Part shown: positions 15,735-24,326 of the stretch, piece after piece | How the letters are laid out: every line of letters starts with the position of its first letter | Position numbering within the stretch: position 1 is the first letter of the stretch | From: Candidatus Mycobacterium methanotrophicum | GTDB lineage: Bacteria > Actinomycetota > Actinomycetes > Mycobacteriales > Mycobacteriaceae | Assembly: GCF_023515995.1 (NCBI RefSeq) | Contig: NZ_CP097320.1 | Coordinates: 558,001 to 622,000, forward strand | DNA length: 64,000 nt | Reading direction: 5' to 3' | Program-made: the position numbers and the translations under genes | Notes under the pieces: model-generated | Seen by the model: the letters and a program-made list of their open reading frames with translations, nothing else | Databases searched by the model: none | Told to the model about the DNA's origin: nothing

Positions 15735-15927
15735 GGCGAACGGCTTTGGCCTTCGGCTTTACCGGCGGGCCGAGTTCGAGCAGCTCGTCCAGCAGCGCAT
15801 CCATCTGACTTACCGGGGGCGGCGCTCCGCCCCGCAGGCGATAAGCGCTACGAACGCTGGCCAGCAACCGCAGTTCCCGTTCGATGGTGTCCCGGTCCCG
15901 CGTGGTGTCGTCGACCTCAGCGCTCAT
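15682..15927 (-). CDS. Conserved small mycobacterial protein, unknown function
   Basis: An 81-residue protein starting MSAEVDDTTRDRDTIERELR, followed by LLASVRSAYRLRGGAPPPVS and MDALLDELLELG. The N-terminal half should be helical and charged; the C-terminus is rich in Arg, Lys, Ser and Pro. I recognise the central pattern from small actinobacterial hypotheticals but know of no function. The frame opens at 15966, but the ATG at 15927 removes an unconserved leader. Its 3' end overlaps the end of mntH on the opposite strand. Confidence 0.55.
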   Translation of the reverse strand: MSAEVDDTTRDRDTIERELRLLASVRSAYRLRGGAPPPVSQMDALLDELLELGPPVKPKAKAVRPMPSRSPSGRSAPRSTR

Positions 15928-16137
15928 TGAGTCATCGTTGCACCGAACCGCCGGTGCCGACAGCATGACGCGCCGGAATTAACCTCACGGCCATCATCCG
16001 ATCAGATCGCCGTCTCGCTGTCGCCGGCCCAAGAGTCGGTGCGGGACTTGGTCGGACACGTAGCATCCGGAGACGGGATCCATTCGACTCATCGCCCCTT
16101 CGTCGGCTAGGTACTTCGCTCCGCTAACATCAAGATC

Positions 16138-16572
16138 GTGACGGCGCGACGTCATACCTATTTCGCGTACGGGTCGAACCTGTGCGCGCGACAGATGGCG
16201 CAGCGATGCCCCGACGCCGCCAACCCCCGGCGGGCGGTGCTGGCCGACCACGACTGGTTGATCAATCAGCGCGGCGTGGCCACCGTCGAGCCGTTCGACG
16301 GCACCGCGGTGCACGGCGTCGTCTGGCAGCTATCCGATCACGACCTGGCCACCTTGGACAGCGCTGAGGGCGTGCCGCGGCGTTACCGGCGCGATCAGCT
16401 GACCGTGCACACCGATGACGGGCCGTCAGATGCCTGGGTGTACATCGACCACCGGGTGCATCCGGGCCCGCCGCGACCCGGCTACCTGGAACGCATTATC
16501 GACGGCGCGGTGCATCACGGGTTGCCGCAGCGCTGGATCGACTTTTTGCGTCGATGGGATCCCGCTCGCTAG
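16138..16572 (+). CDS. Gamma-glutamylcyclotransferase-like (GGCT/AIG2) family protein
   Basis: A 144-residue protein beginning TARRHTYFAYGSNLCARQMA. YGSNL is the GGCT nucleotide-like loop motif, and the conserved catalytic Glu should lie in TLDSAEGVPRRYRRDQLTV. Family members release 5-oxoproline from gamma-glutamyl compounds; the natural substrate in mycobacteria is not settled. The GTG at 16138 is the only start that keeps the first strand. It is followed by a fragment of a poly-gamma-glutamate hydrolase gene, another enzyme of gamma-glutamyl chemistry, in the same direction, so the two may once have been an operon. Confidence 0.8.
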   Translation: MTARRHTYFAYGSNLCARQMAQRCPDAANPRRAVLADHDWLINQRGVATVEPFDGTAVHGVVWQLSDHDLATLDSAEGVPRRYRRDQLTVHTDDGPSDAWVYIDHRVHPGPPRPGYLERIIDGAVHHGLPQRWIDFLRRWDPAR

Positions 16573-16641
16573 ACTCACCCCCGCTCGCGGCCCACAACGC
16601 CTGCGCCACAGGCGCTTTCCGAACTGCTAGCCGAGGGCGGC

Positions 16642-16897
16642 GTGAACGAGGTCAGCTGCCTGCGGTCGCGCTTCGGTTTCCTTGCCATTCACGGCGGCGG
16701 CCTGGAGGAGATGACCGACGTGATCGCCGAACGCGCCGCCGACGCGGCCGACGCGTCGGCGTATCTGGTGCGCCATCCCGACCGCTATCCACATCGCTTG
16801 TCGTCGGCTTGCTTTCGCCCTGATCAATCGGCCCGCCTGGCGCAGTTCCTCGGTCACGTGGATGTCGCGATCTCATTACACGGATACGGGCGGATCG
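16642..16897 (+). pseudogene. Poly-gamma-glutamate hydrolase-like N-terminal fragment
   Basis: The frame starts NEVSCLRSRFGFLAIHGGGL and goes on through EEMTDVIAERAADAADASAY to HVDVAISLHGYGRIG. The AIHGGG-E and SLHGYG patterns are the metal-binding parts of the Gamma_PGA_hydro family (PF05908), peptidases acting on gamma-linked polyglutamate. After about 85 residues the frame passes without a stop into serine recombinase sequence, so the enzyme is cut in the middle and the rest is absent. Confidence 0.65.
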
Positions 16898-18194
16898 GGG
16901 CGTACGTGCACGGCCGTTACACTTCCACGCGGCGGGTCGATCCGGACGGCGCCGTGCACACCGGCCTGGTTGAGCGGCCCCGCGCCCAGTGGCCGGTGTG
17001 CATCCACGACCACCACGAGGGCTACCTCGGCTGGGCCGACTACCTGGCCAACGAGACCGCCCTGGCGGCCAACCGCACCAACGCCGGGGCCCGGCCGCCG
17101 CGTGAGGGGCCGGCGCTGTGTCAGGGCATCATCGCCTGCGGATCTCGCGGCAAGCCGATCCGCACCAACTACCACACCGATCACCGGCCATCCTACGAGT
17201 GCTCCGGGCGCGCCGACCGGCTCACCACGCCGACCTGCCGGTCGATCGCCGCGGCCACCGTCGACGAGGCTGTGACCGAGAAGCTGTTGAATGCGTTGAA
17301 CCCCAACGAGATCGCGCTTGCACTCGCCGCCGCCGACCCGCCGACCAGGTCGCCGACCGGCACCGGCGGCTCGGCCGGGCCGCTGAACTCGCCGTCGAAC
17401 GCGCCCGCTACGACGCCGATCGAGCCGACCGCGCCTTCCACGCAGTCGAGCCGGACAACCGGCTCGCGGCCCGCAACCTAGAAACCCGGTGGGAGGCCAA
17501 ACTCGCCGCCCTCGCCGAAGCCGGACAGGCGCTCGCGGCGACCCGGGACACACTGCCGACACTGCCCGGGCGGGCGGAGCTGGAGAAAATCACCGCTGAT
17601 CTGCCCGGGCTCTGGCACGCGCCCACCACCAGCCACAAGGACCGCAAACGGCTGCTACGCACCGTGATCGCCGGCATCACCCTGCTCCCCGAACCCGAAC
17701 AGCACAAGGCCCGGATCGGGATCCGTTGGCACACAGGCGCATCCGACGAACTCCGAGTGGATCGTGCCGTTCACCCCGGGACAGCTGTGCGCAGTCCCTC
17801 GCCCGCGGTCGAGATGGTCACCCGGCTCGGCCCGACCACCGCCACCAACGAGCTGGCGGGCATGCTCAACGCCGCCGGGATGACCACCGGACACGGCCGC
17901 CCATTCGACACCAAAGCCGTTCAATGGATCCGGCATGCCTACCACATCCCCGCCCCGAACCCCTACGCAGACGGCGAGATCAGTGTCGCTGACACCGCCG
18001 AACGGCTCGGCGTCAGCACCGGCGTGGTCTACGACTGGATCAACACCGGCAAGCTCACCGCCCGCCGCGGCACCGGCAACCTGCTTTGCATCCCTTGGAA
18101 CGAGCACATCGAGTCCGAATGCCGTTGCCGCATCACCGAATCCGGCCACCTCAACCCATCGGCCCGACACACCAGCTCCCGCACTCGGGCCTAA
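16898..18194 (+). pseudogene. Large serine recombinase, truncated and frameshifted
   Basis: In frame with the upstream fragment the sequence becomes AYVHGRYTSTRRVDPDGAVH, then YLGWADYLANETALAANRTN, the Recombinase domain, followed by a zinc ribbon in which the first pair reads CQGIIACGS. A shift near 17330 moves the reading to another frame: VERARYDADRADRAFHAVEP, LEKITADLPGLWHAPTTSHK and SVADTAERLGVSTGVVYDWI, a C-terminal HTH, ending at 18194. The resolvase catalytic domain with its serine is missing. Such proteins integrate and excise mobile elements; this one cannot. Confidence 0.75.
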
Positions 18195-18548
18195 ACGCCC
18201 ACGATGTCAGCGTCGGCTGGCATCATAATGGGCAACCACCTCCACAAGCCCCACAAAGGAATCCGATCCCTACATGCGACTGCAGGAAAGGCAATATGAA
18301 ACATCCGTCCCAGCGATGATGGACCGACCTACGGGAGCCGCTGCTCTGGAAAGGCGACGACTTTGGACATACGGGCGTCGAATCCGCGCGGCAGGCATGA
18401 GTCGCACTCGGCATGCCGGTGCTGTCAACTGACAGTGAGGTTCGTCGAGCCATGCTCGCCGTTGAAAAGTCGCTACTAGGCGGGCATTTCGCATCGTGGC
18501 TCGGTAGCGTGATTGGTGGGACAGAGGCGACCAAAGTTGGATGTGTGA
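18195..18548. other. Gene-free stretch
   Basis: The 354 bases after the recombinase remnant are of lower GC content than the flanks. I looked for transposase, tRNA and attachment-site features and found none I can defend. A forward frame opening at 18413 is unlike any family I know and runs on antisense to the next gene. Probably residual mobile-element DNA. Confidence 0.4.
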
Positions 18549-19265
18549 TCAGCATGTCTCGGCGTCGCGTTCGGAATCCGGCTCGCTGCTGTGGTGACCC
18601 CGCCACTTTTGATATCCGCTCCGCGCAGCGAACGCGCCGACGATCGCGGTCGCGCACCACACCGCGATCGCCGCGTATGCCGACAACGGTGACCGATTAC
18701 CGATCGAGGCGCCCAGCGCAGTGTAGACGAATGCTCGCGGTACCGAGCCGATAAATGCGCCAACAGCCATCTGCCACAACGGAACTCCGAACGCCCCGAA
18801 TGCATAGGACGCCAGCGCATCGGACAGCCCGGGGATGAAACGCTGGCCGACGACCGCCCACAGCGCGCGTCGTTCGATTAGCGCGTCGACGCGGTCGGGG
18901 CGTCCAGTCTCCAGCAGCGCCCGCGCGCTGTCCCGGCCGGCGCGAAGGCCGACCAGGCTCGCGACGATCGCGGTGCCCACCGTGGCACCCAGCGTCACGA
19001 ACACGCCCAGCACCGGGCCGAAGAGCAGCCCACTGCTGGCGGCCAGGATCGGGCCCGGCACGAAGATCGCGCCGAGTACCGCGGACCCCACGATGTAGGT
19101 CAGCGGCGCGGCCGGCCCCGTCGCCTTGACCGTGCGCCGCACGTCCTCGATGTCGACAACGCGGCGGACGGCCAGCAGATAGAACAGCGCGCCCAAGAAG
19201 GCCGCGAACACGGCGAGCCGCACGATGTGGCGTCGACGCGATGTCGGCACGGAACCGTCAGTCAT
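18549..19265 (-). CDS. TVP38/TMEM64 (DedA/VTT-type) membrane protein
   Basis: A 238-residue integral membrane protein. After a short basic N-terminus come five or six hydrophobic segments. The VTT domain signature is seen as GAIFVPGPILAASSGLLFGP, with GQRFIPGLSDALASYAFGAF as the second re-entrant part. Bacterial relatives act in membrane lipid handling as scramblases or transporters, but the role in mycobacteria is unknown. The gene is intact and divergent from the next methyltransferase gene, sharing about 130 bases of upstream DNA. Confidence 0.85.
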   Translation of the reverse strand: MTDGSVPTSRRRHIVRLAVFAAFLGALFYLLAVRRVVDIEDVRRTVKATGPAAPLTYIVGSAVLGAIFVPGPILAASSGLLFGPVLGVFVTLGATVGTAIVASLVGLRAGRDSARALLETGRPDRVDALIERRALWAVVGQRFIPGLSDALASYAFGAFGVPLWQMAVGAFIGSVPRAFVYTALGASIGNRSPLSAYAAIAVWCATAIVGAFAARSGYQKWRGHHSSEPDSERDAETC

Positions 19266-19396
19266 GGTGACCCCGATTCTTCTGCATCGATATGCGGGTC
19301 AAGCGATGACGCTGTCGCGTGACCTCCCAAGACGTGCGCTCATTGGACGCATACGCGTGACGCCGTACCTACCTCGCTCACGTAGGGTCGGGTGGT

Positions 19397-20344
19397 ATGA
19401 GGACTGATAACGACACCTGGGAAATCACCGAAAGTGTGGGCGCGACGGCGCTGGGTGTGGCCGCGGCGCGCGCGGCCGACACCGAAAGCCAGGATCCGCT
19501 GATCAACGACCCGTTCGCGCGGATTTTCCTCGACGCTGCTGGCGAAGGTCCGTGGGACTGGTTCGGCGCTCCCAAGCTGCCCGCCGAGGTTGTCGAAGCC
19601 GAACCGGAGCTGCCGCTGCGGATGCAGTCGATGCTGGACTTTTTCGCGTCGCGTACCAAGTTTTTCGACGACTTCTTCCTTGACGCCGCCAACGCTGGTA
19701 TCCGTCAGCTGGTGATCTTGGCCGCCGGCCTGGACGCGCGGTCGTGGCGGTTGCCATGGCCTGACGGTGTAACGGTCTACGAGCTCGACCAACCACAGGT
19801 GTTGAATTTCAAAACATCGACGTTGCACGAGCATGGTGGCGAGCCCACCTGCCGTCGCGTCGACGTCCCGGTGGACCTGCGCCAAGAATGGCCAACGGCG
19901 CTGCAGCAGGCTGGTTTTGACGCGGCTGCGCCCAGTGCATGGTCAGCCGAGGGATTGCTGATGTATCTGCCGGCGACGGCCCAAGAGCTGCTGTTCGACC
20001 GCATCCAGGGACTCACTGCCCCCGGCAGCCGGGTCGCGGTCGAGGGACTGGCACCCAACTTCGCCGAGCAGGAGGCGCTTGCGCAGCGGCGCGAGCGGAT
20101 GGAGCGGGTCCGGGTGTTGATGGCCGAGGCCGACCCGCAGCGCGAGGTCCCGCGAAACGACGAGCTGTGGTACTTCGAGGACCGCGAAGACGTCGGCGAT
20201 TGGCTTCGCCGCCACGGCTGGCAGGTGAGCGTGACATCATCGGCCGAGCTGATGGCCGGTTATGGCCGCGCGATACCGACACAGCTCGACGACGGCGCCC
20301 CGCAGGCTCTGTTCGTGTCCGCGCAATTGTCGGCGAACACGTAG
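19397..20344 (+). CDS. Class I SAM-dependent methyltransferase, TIGR00027 family
   Basis: A 315-residue protein of the mycobacterial TIGR00027 family (leucine carboxyl methyltransferase-like, PF04072; many copies in M. tuberculosis such as Rv0726c and Rv0731c). Motifs are [17 protein letters not shown] at the start, then [20 protein letters not shown] (the SAM-binding loop) and [17 protein letters not shown]. Substrates of the family are mostly unknown. The ATG at 19397 gives the usual N-terminus. The gene is intact and ends five bases before the convergent glutaminase-fusion gene. Confidence 0.88.
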   Translation: MRTDNDTWEITESVGATALGVAAARAADTESQDPLINDPFARIFLDAAGEGPWDWFGAPKLPAEVVEAEPELPLRMQSMLDFFASRTKFFDDFFLDAANAGIRQLVILAAGLDARSWRLPWPDGVTVYELDQPQVLNFKTSTLHEHGGEPTCRRVDVPVDLRQEWPTALQQAGFDAAAPSAWSAEGLLMYLPATAQELLFDRIQGLTAPGSRVAVEGLAPNFAEQEALAQRRERMERVRVLMAEADPQREVPRNDELWYFEDREDVGDWLRRHGWQVSVTSSAELMAGYGRAIPTQLDDGAPQALFVSAQLSANT

Positions 20345-20348
20345 TGCG

Positions 20349-22121
20349 TCAGACCCGACGCTGCGTATCGAAAAGCCCTAGCTTGACGGTGTGCGCGATC
20401 TGCGTGACCGCGGCCTGGGCGCGCACACTGTTGCCGGCCTTGTCCAGCGGCGGCGAGTAGGCGGCGATCGCCAGTCTGCCGGGCGACACTGCGACCAGCC
20501 CGCCGCCGACACCGCTCTTGGCGGGCAGCCCAACGGTATAGGCCCAGTCACCGGAACTGGTGTAAAGACCCTGCATCGTCATTTCGGCCAGCACGTGTGA
20601 CACGTTGGCGCGTTTGATGACGCGCTTGCCGGTGACCGGGTTGATCCCCGCGTTGGCCAGGGTTGCACCCATCATCGCGAGATCGGTGGCGCTGACCAAC
20701 GTGGAGCATTGCCGGGTGTAGATGTCACAGGCCTCCATCGGGTCGCAGTACATGTTTCCGCCGCACAGCAGCAGCCACGCAATCGCGCGGTTGTGAAAGT
20801 TGGTAAACCGCTCCGAGGCGGTGATCTCCTCGCTGACCGAGATTGCGCGCCCCGCGAAATCGCTTTGGATCGCCAAGATGTGGCGCCAGCGGTCTTCAGC
20901 GTCGGTGGCCGACACCAGGCTGGCCGCCGTCGTCGCCCCCGCATTGACCATCGGTGACATCGGCATGCCGTTGTGCAGCTCAAGTGCCATGACCGAATTG
21001 AAGGACAACCCGGTCGGATCGGCACCCACTTTGCGGTGGAACACCCGCGCGCCGACTTGCTCCATCGCCAACGCGGCCGTGAAGACCTTCGAGATCGACT
21101 CCAGCGCGAACTGACGGTCGGCGTCGCCAGCCGAAAATGTCTGACCGTCAACGGTCGCAACGCAGACCCCGAACAACTTTGGGTCCACCTCGGTCAATGC
21201 CGGTATGTAGGCTGCATTCTTGCCGCGGCGGTTCTTCTTATGCCTGGCGTGTGCCGCGGCAACTGCGCCGGCGATCCGGTCGGCGGAGATCGGTGTGGTG
21301 GCCAAGGGACGAAACCTCAGCGCCCGCGGGCGCCGGCCGACTTGATGTAGGTCCACGGTTGCTGCGGACGGTCCTTGAGATAGCCACGCTGCCAATTCCA
21401 TTGGGGTGATTGCCAATCCGGCCCCGGTCAGCCAGAAGTCGCTCATGCTGGCGATCCAGCCCGGTGCGGCCTGCATGATCATCCGGTTGCCGTCTGCCGG
21501 GGTGATATCCAGGATGACGTTTTCGAACTGGCCCTGCCAGAAATCGGTAAAGCTGGTGTGGCCCGGAATGATTGACCCGTCGGCAGTCGCATCGCCGGTC
21601 GCGAGGAAGGCACTGCAATGGTCGCCCTCGTCGCCGACCGGTGACAACGCGGTGTAGCGGCCCGAGTTTTTGGGCCACCAGTAGCCGATGAGTTCCATCC
21701 AATCATTGAGACCCAGCACATCGTCGAACGTGGCCGGCACGCCAGCAGACGTCAGACCCGCGGCCACGCCCTCCATCTCCTCGCCCAGCTCGTCGGGGAC
21801 CTTGTCGGCGTGCAGGTCGGCGGCTCGCTCGACAAAGAAGTCGTAGCTCATCCCGATGTGCTGGTAGGTCATCTGCCGGTAGACCCGGATCGACTCCGCG
21901 TACTCGTCGGCGACGAGGAAACCGTACTGAAAGCCGCGCGCGGCCGGTGATCCTTTGACCGTGACGTGCAACCAGCCGTTGAGGTCCCTGCGCGAGGCGT
22001 CGGCAAGCCACCCCCGCTGCTGGTCGGTGAGTTCCAAGGGTGCTGTTCTCGCCACCGGTTCGGGCCGGCCCGGCGGTGGTTCGACGCTGTGACCCTTTGG
22101 TGCCGGGACAGTCGCTGCCAC
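20349..22121 (-). CDS. C45-like acyltransferase/hydrolase domain fused to a glutaminase domain
   Basis: A 590-residue protein with two halves. Residues 35-245 resemble the C45 (acyl-CoA:6-APA acyltransferase / phospholipase B-like) Ntn-hydrolase family: WLHVTVKGSPAARGFQYGFL, and GDEGDHCSAFLATGDATAD, where Cys would be the nucleophile. The domain ends early, soon after IASMSDFWLTGAGLAIT. From residue 290 on it is a serine-type glutaminase (GlsA): KNAAYIPALTEVDPKLFGVC, the S-x-x-K motif in LESISKVFTAALA, and NAGATTAASLVSA. Glutaminase converts glutamine to glutamate and ammonia. I chose the GTG at 22121 because AGGAGG lies just upstream; the frame is open to 22250. Confidence 0.75.
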   Translation of the reverse strand: MAATVPAPKGHSVEPPPGRPEPVARTAPLELTDQQRGWLADASRRDLNGWLHVTVKGSPAARGFQYGFLVADEYAESIRVYRQMTYQHIGMSYDFFVERAADLHADKVPDELGEEMEGVAAGLTSAGVPATFDDVLGLNDWMELIGYWWPKNSGRYTALSPVGDEGDHCSAFLATGDATADGSIIPGHTSFTDFWQGQFENVILDITPADGNRMIMQAAPGWIASMSDFWLTGAGLAITPMELAAWLSQGPSAATVDLHQVGRRPRALRFRPLATTPISADRIAGAVAAAHARHKKNRRGKNAAYIPALTEVDPKLFGVCVATVDGQTFSAGDADRQFALESISKVFTAALAMEQVGARVFHRKVGADPTGLSFNSVMALELHNGMPMSPMVNAGATTAASLVSATDAEDRWRHILAIQSDFAGRAISVSEEITASERFTNFHNRAIAWLLLCGGNMYCDPMEACDIYTRQCSTLVSATDLAMMGATLANAGINPVTGKRVIKRANVSHVLAEMTMQGLYTSSGDWAYTVGLPAKSGVGGGLVAVSPGRLAIAAYSPPLDKAGNSVRAQAAVTQIAHTVKLGLFDTQRRV

Positions 22122-22271
22122 AAGACCTCCTCGGTTTTCGCCGTTGAACTCGAGGCTACCCAGCGCATCGCCTGATGGTCCGAATCGTGCCACAACCAGG
22201 CTTTTCCCACTGCGCCACCAGGTTTGCCGGAGCCCGCGCTGATCGGACACTCTGCGTGCCGTCCAGCGGAC

Positions 22272-23153
22272 TCAGCTCTCGGTGCCGCGTAGCCGAACCA
22301 TCCGCGTCGTCGAAGTCTCGTCCAGCTCCACGAGGTCAGAGCGAGATCGCAGGAAGTCACTGAAAGACTTGAATCCCAGCGACTTTTCGCTGAACGACGG
22401 GTCCATCCGCTTCATCTGCGCCTTTACTGCGGAGTTGTGCAGCCAGTCTGCATCGTCTTTCTCCAGCCCGATGCGCATCGCGCGTGTCAGCAGATCGGTG
22501 GCCGCTTTCTGCGGGTCGGGCGGTGGCGGCTCGTCGGCGTCGGTGGGCTTGGCCCGGCTGACCCGCTTCTTTGGTGCGTCGTCAGCGGGTGCCGGTTCGG
22601 GCACCGGAACGCCGGGCAGCGCGTCGTAGACGACGAAGTCGTCGCACGCCGCCGCCAGCGCCCGGCTCGACGAGCCGGCCACCCCGACGCCCACCACGTA
22701 GCGGCCGAGCCGTTTACAGCGTTGCGCCAGCGGGATGTAGTCGGAGTCGCCGGCCGCGATCACCACATGGGTCAGATCCGGCAGGCGGAACATGTCCTCC
22801 ACCGTGTCGACGGCCAGCCGGATATCGGCGCCGTTCTTGCCGTAGGCCGCCGCGGGGAACAGCTGCACGAGGTCAACTGCCCGGCCCACCAGCTGCTCGC
22901 GGTAGCCCGTATTGACCTCGGCCGACCAGTCCGCGTACGCCCGGGTGAGCACCAAGGTGCCGAACGACGACGCGAAGTCGATGATGGCGCCGACGTCGAC
23001 GGTGCCCCGCGCCAGCCGGTCTGGATGCTTGTCCAAGCCCTTGGCCTTGTCCTTCTGAAACGATCCGCGGCCATTCACCTGGTCGTAGCGGGAGATCACG
23101 ATGTTGTCGAAGTCGAGGTAGACCGCAACACGACCCTCGCCAAGATCTGCCAT
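22272..23153 (-). CDS. NYN-domain (LabA/DUF88-type) ribonuclease with C-terminal LOTUS/OST-HTH-like domain
   Basis: A 293-residue protein. Residues 8-175 form a PIN-like NYN domain: GRVAVYLDFDNIVISRYDQ (first acidic pair), YGKNGADIRLAVDTVEDMF and THVVIAAGDSDYIPLAQRCK (the GDSDF-type motif). After a proline- and lysine-rich linker, residues 215-285 look like a LOTUS/OST-HTH domain: DADWLHNSAVKAQMKRMDPS and SLGFKSFSDFLRSRSDLVEL. NYN proteins are metal-dependent RNases, often acting in RNA turnover. The gene is intact and stands alone on this strand, followed downstream by the glutaminase-fusion gene after 150 bases. Confidence 0.82.
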   Translation of the reverse strand: MADLGEGRVAVYLDFDNIVISRYDQVNGRGSFQKDKAKGLDKHPDRLARGTVDVGAIIDFASSFGTLVLTRAYADWSAEVNTGYREQLVGRAVDLVQLFPAAAYGKNGADIRLAVDTVEDMFRLPDLTHVVIAAGDSDYIPLAQRCKRLGRYVVGVGVAGSSSRALAAACDDFVVYDALPGVPVPEPAPADDAPKKRVSRAKPTDADEPPPPDPQKAATDLLTRAMRIGLEKDDADWLHNSAVKAQMKRMDPSFSEKSLGFKSFSDFLRSRSDLVELDETSTTRMVRLRGTES

Positions 23154-23190
23154 GAGTCCAGTCTTGACTATCGGCTAAGCGGCGGAGGCG

Positions 23191-23346
23191 TTAGGTGCCC
23201 AGTGGGTCGCTTCCGGCCCGTCGACGCAGCGTCCACCCGACGAGAGCATAAATCGCCACAAGGTCGAGCGCGATGGCCGCCAGATTGAACCAAAGGTAGG
23301 TGGACACCCAGACGGCAGAGATTATCAACGACGCCGACGCCGGCAT
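23191..23346 (-). CDS. Small membrane protein (51 residues), unknown function
   Basis: The frame encodes MPASASLIISAVWVSTYLWF, followed by NLAAIALDLVAIYALVGWTL and RRRAGSDPLGT. This gives two short or one long hydrophobic segment with a basic cytoplasmic tail. AGGAG lies nine bases before the ATG, a good ribosome binding site, and the codons have mycobacterial third-position GC. It lies upstream of the NYN gene on the same strand and divergent from the TetR gene, so it could be the regulator's target (inference). Confidence 0.6.
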   Translation of the reverse strand: MPASASLIISAVWVSTYLWFNLAAIALDLVAIYALVGWTLRRRAGSDPLGT

Positions 23347-23382
23347 CACGATTCTCCTAGCGGCGCGGCCACTGGTGAGCTA

Positions 23383-23415
23383 AAGTGACCTCTGCCTGAT
23401 ATTAAGAGATCACTT
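23383..23415 (+). promoter_or_regulatory. TetR-type operator between the TetR gene and the small membrane protein gene
   Basis: AAGTGACCTCT (23383-23393) and AGAGATCACTT (23405-23415) are inverted 11-base arms with one mismatch, around an 11-base spacer. The site ends 11 bases before the TetR start and 37 bases from the divergent small gene. Size and position fit a TetR dimer-binding site controlling both genes. Confidence 0.6.
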
Positions 23416-23426
23416 GGGAGCCGTCA

Positions 23427-24023
23427 ATGCCGTCAGCGCCAACACGGGATCGGCTGGTCACCGAGGCCATGCGCCTCTTCGGCGAACAGGGCTACCAGGC
23501 CACCAGCATCACCCAGATCGAAGCCGCCGCAGGCCTGGCGCCCGGGTCGGGCGCGCTCTATCACCACTTCAAATCCAAAGAAGCACTCCTCGAAGCAGGC
23601 ATCGACCGCCAGCTCGACCGCCGCCGCGCCATGCACGACATACGGACGCTGTTCGCCGGCCTCGGCGACCTGCGTATCGAACTGACCATGCTCGGCCGCT
23701 ACGTCCTCACGGTGCTCGACGAGGAAACCCAGCTCCTTCAAATCGCCGCGCGCACACCGCCAGACCAGTCGCCGCGGCTCAACAACGCCTATGCCGCCCT
23801 CATCGAGGGCCTCTACGCAGAAGTCGCCGACTGGATCAAGGGCTGGGTCCCGAAGGCCAGCGACCAGGATGCCAAGGCCATCGCAGTCGTCGGCGTAGAC
23901 GCACTGCTGGGCAAGCGGGCGACGAACACCGTATTTCGTTTGCCGGAAACGAATTTGCACGACGAGCACTACATCGCCGAGTGGACGGCGATGCTGGCCG
24001 GCCGCGTTGAAGCGCTCCGCTGA
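23427..24023 (+). CDS. TetR-family transcriptional regulator
   Basis: A 198-residue regulator. The N-terminal HTH is clear: RDRLVTEAMRLFGEQGYQAT, then SITQIEAAAGLAPGSGALYH and HFKSKEALLEAGI. The C-terminal ligand-binding part (LTMLGRYVLTVLDEETQLLQ and onwards) is of the all-helical type and gives no hint of the ligand. A near-perfect inverted repeat just upstream is a likely autoregulatory site. A frameshifted alpha/beta hydrolase remnant starts two bases after the stop, so a former target gene may have been in the same transcript. Confidence 0.88.
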   Translation: MPSAPTRDRLVTEAMRLFGEQGYQATSITQIEAAAGLAPGSGALYHHFKSKEALLEAGIDRQLDRRRAMHDIRTLFAGLGDLRIELTMLGRYVLTVLDEETQLLQIAARTPPDQSPRLNNAYAALIEGLYAEVADWIKGWVPKASDQDAKAIAVVGVDALLGKRATNTVFRLPETNLHDEHYIAEWTAMLAGRVEALR

Positions 24024-24024
24024 G

Positions 24025-24212
24025 ATGGCGCGAATCGATCTCTCTCACGGCATTCTGCGCTATCGAGACCAGGGGCAGTGGCCCGAGCGTCGTTCTGGTG
24101 CATGGGCCGTTCATGAATGGCGGCGTGTGCGATGAGTTGGTCCGCTGCTCGCAGGCCGCCGCTGTAATGCCTGACCTGCCGCGGGCACCCATCGGACCCG
24201 GATGAACGGACG
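24025..24212 (+). pseudogene. Alpha/beta hydrolase N-terminal remnant
   Basis: The ATG at 24025 opens MARIDLSHGILRYRDQG. After a one-base shift at about 24070 the frame continues as SGPSVVLVHGPFMNGGVCDE, the oxyanion HGP region of an alpha/beta hydrolase fold. Later pieces (MPDLPRAPIGPG) follow in another frame and then hit a stop near 24210. The nucleophile elbow and the rest of the fold are missing. It directly follows the TetR gene. Confidence 0.6.
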
Positions 24213-24326
24213 CACCCGCGTGCCTGGCTGGAGTTGATTGACGACGGCGCCGGACCTACGTCCAGATTGATCAGCCCGTCGACCGGCAGTACTAGTCTGA
24301 AAGCGTTTCAGCCACAGGAGGCAGCA

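Noticed and set aside
13926..18194. One single large serine-recombinase element spanning both fragments
   Set aside because: The two fragments are in opposite directions, overlap in the zinc-ribbon region and are separated by intact mntH and other native genes, so they come from different copies.
18413..18548. Forward frame MPVLSTDSEVRRAMLAVEKS as a gene
   Set aside because: No family resemblance, no ribosome site, and it continues antisense into the TVP38 gene.
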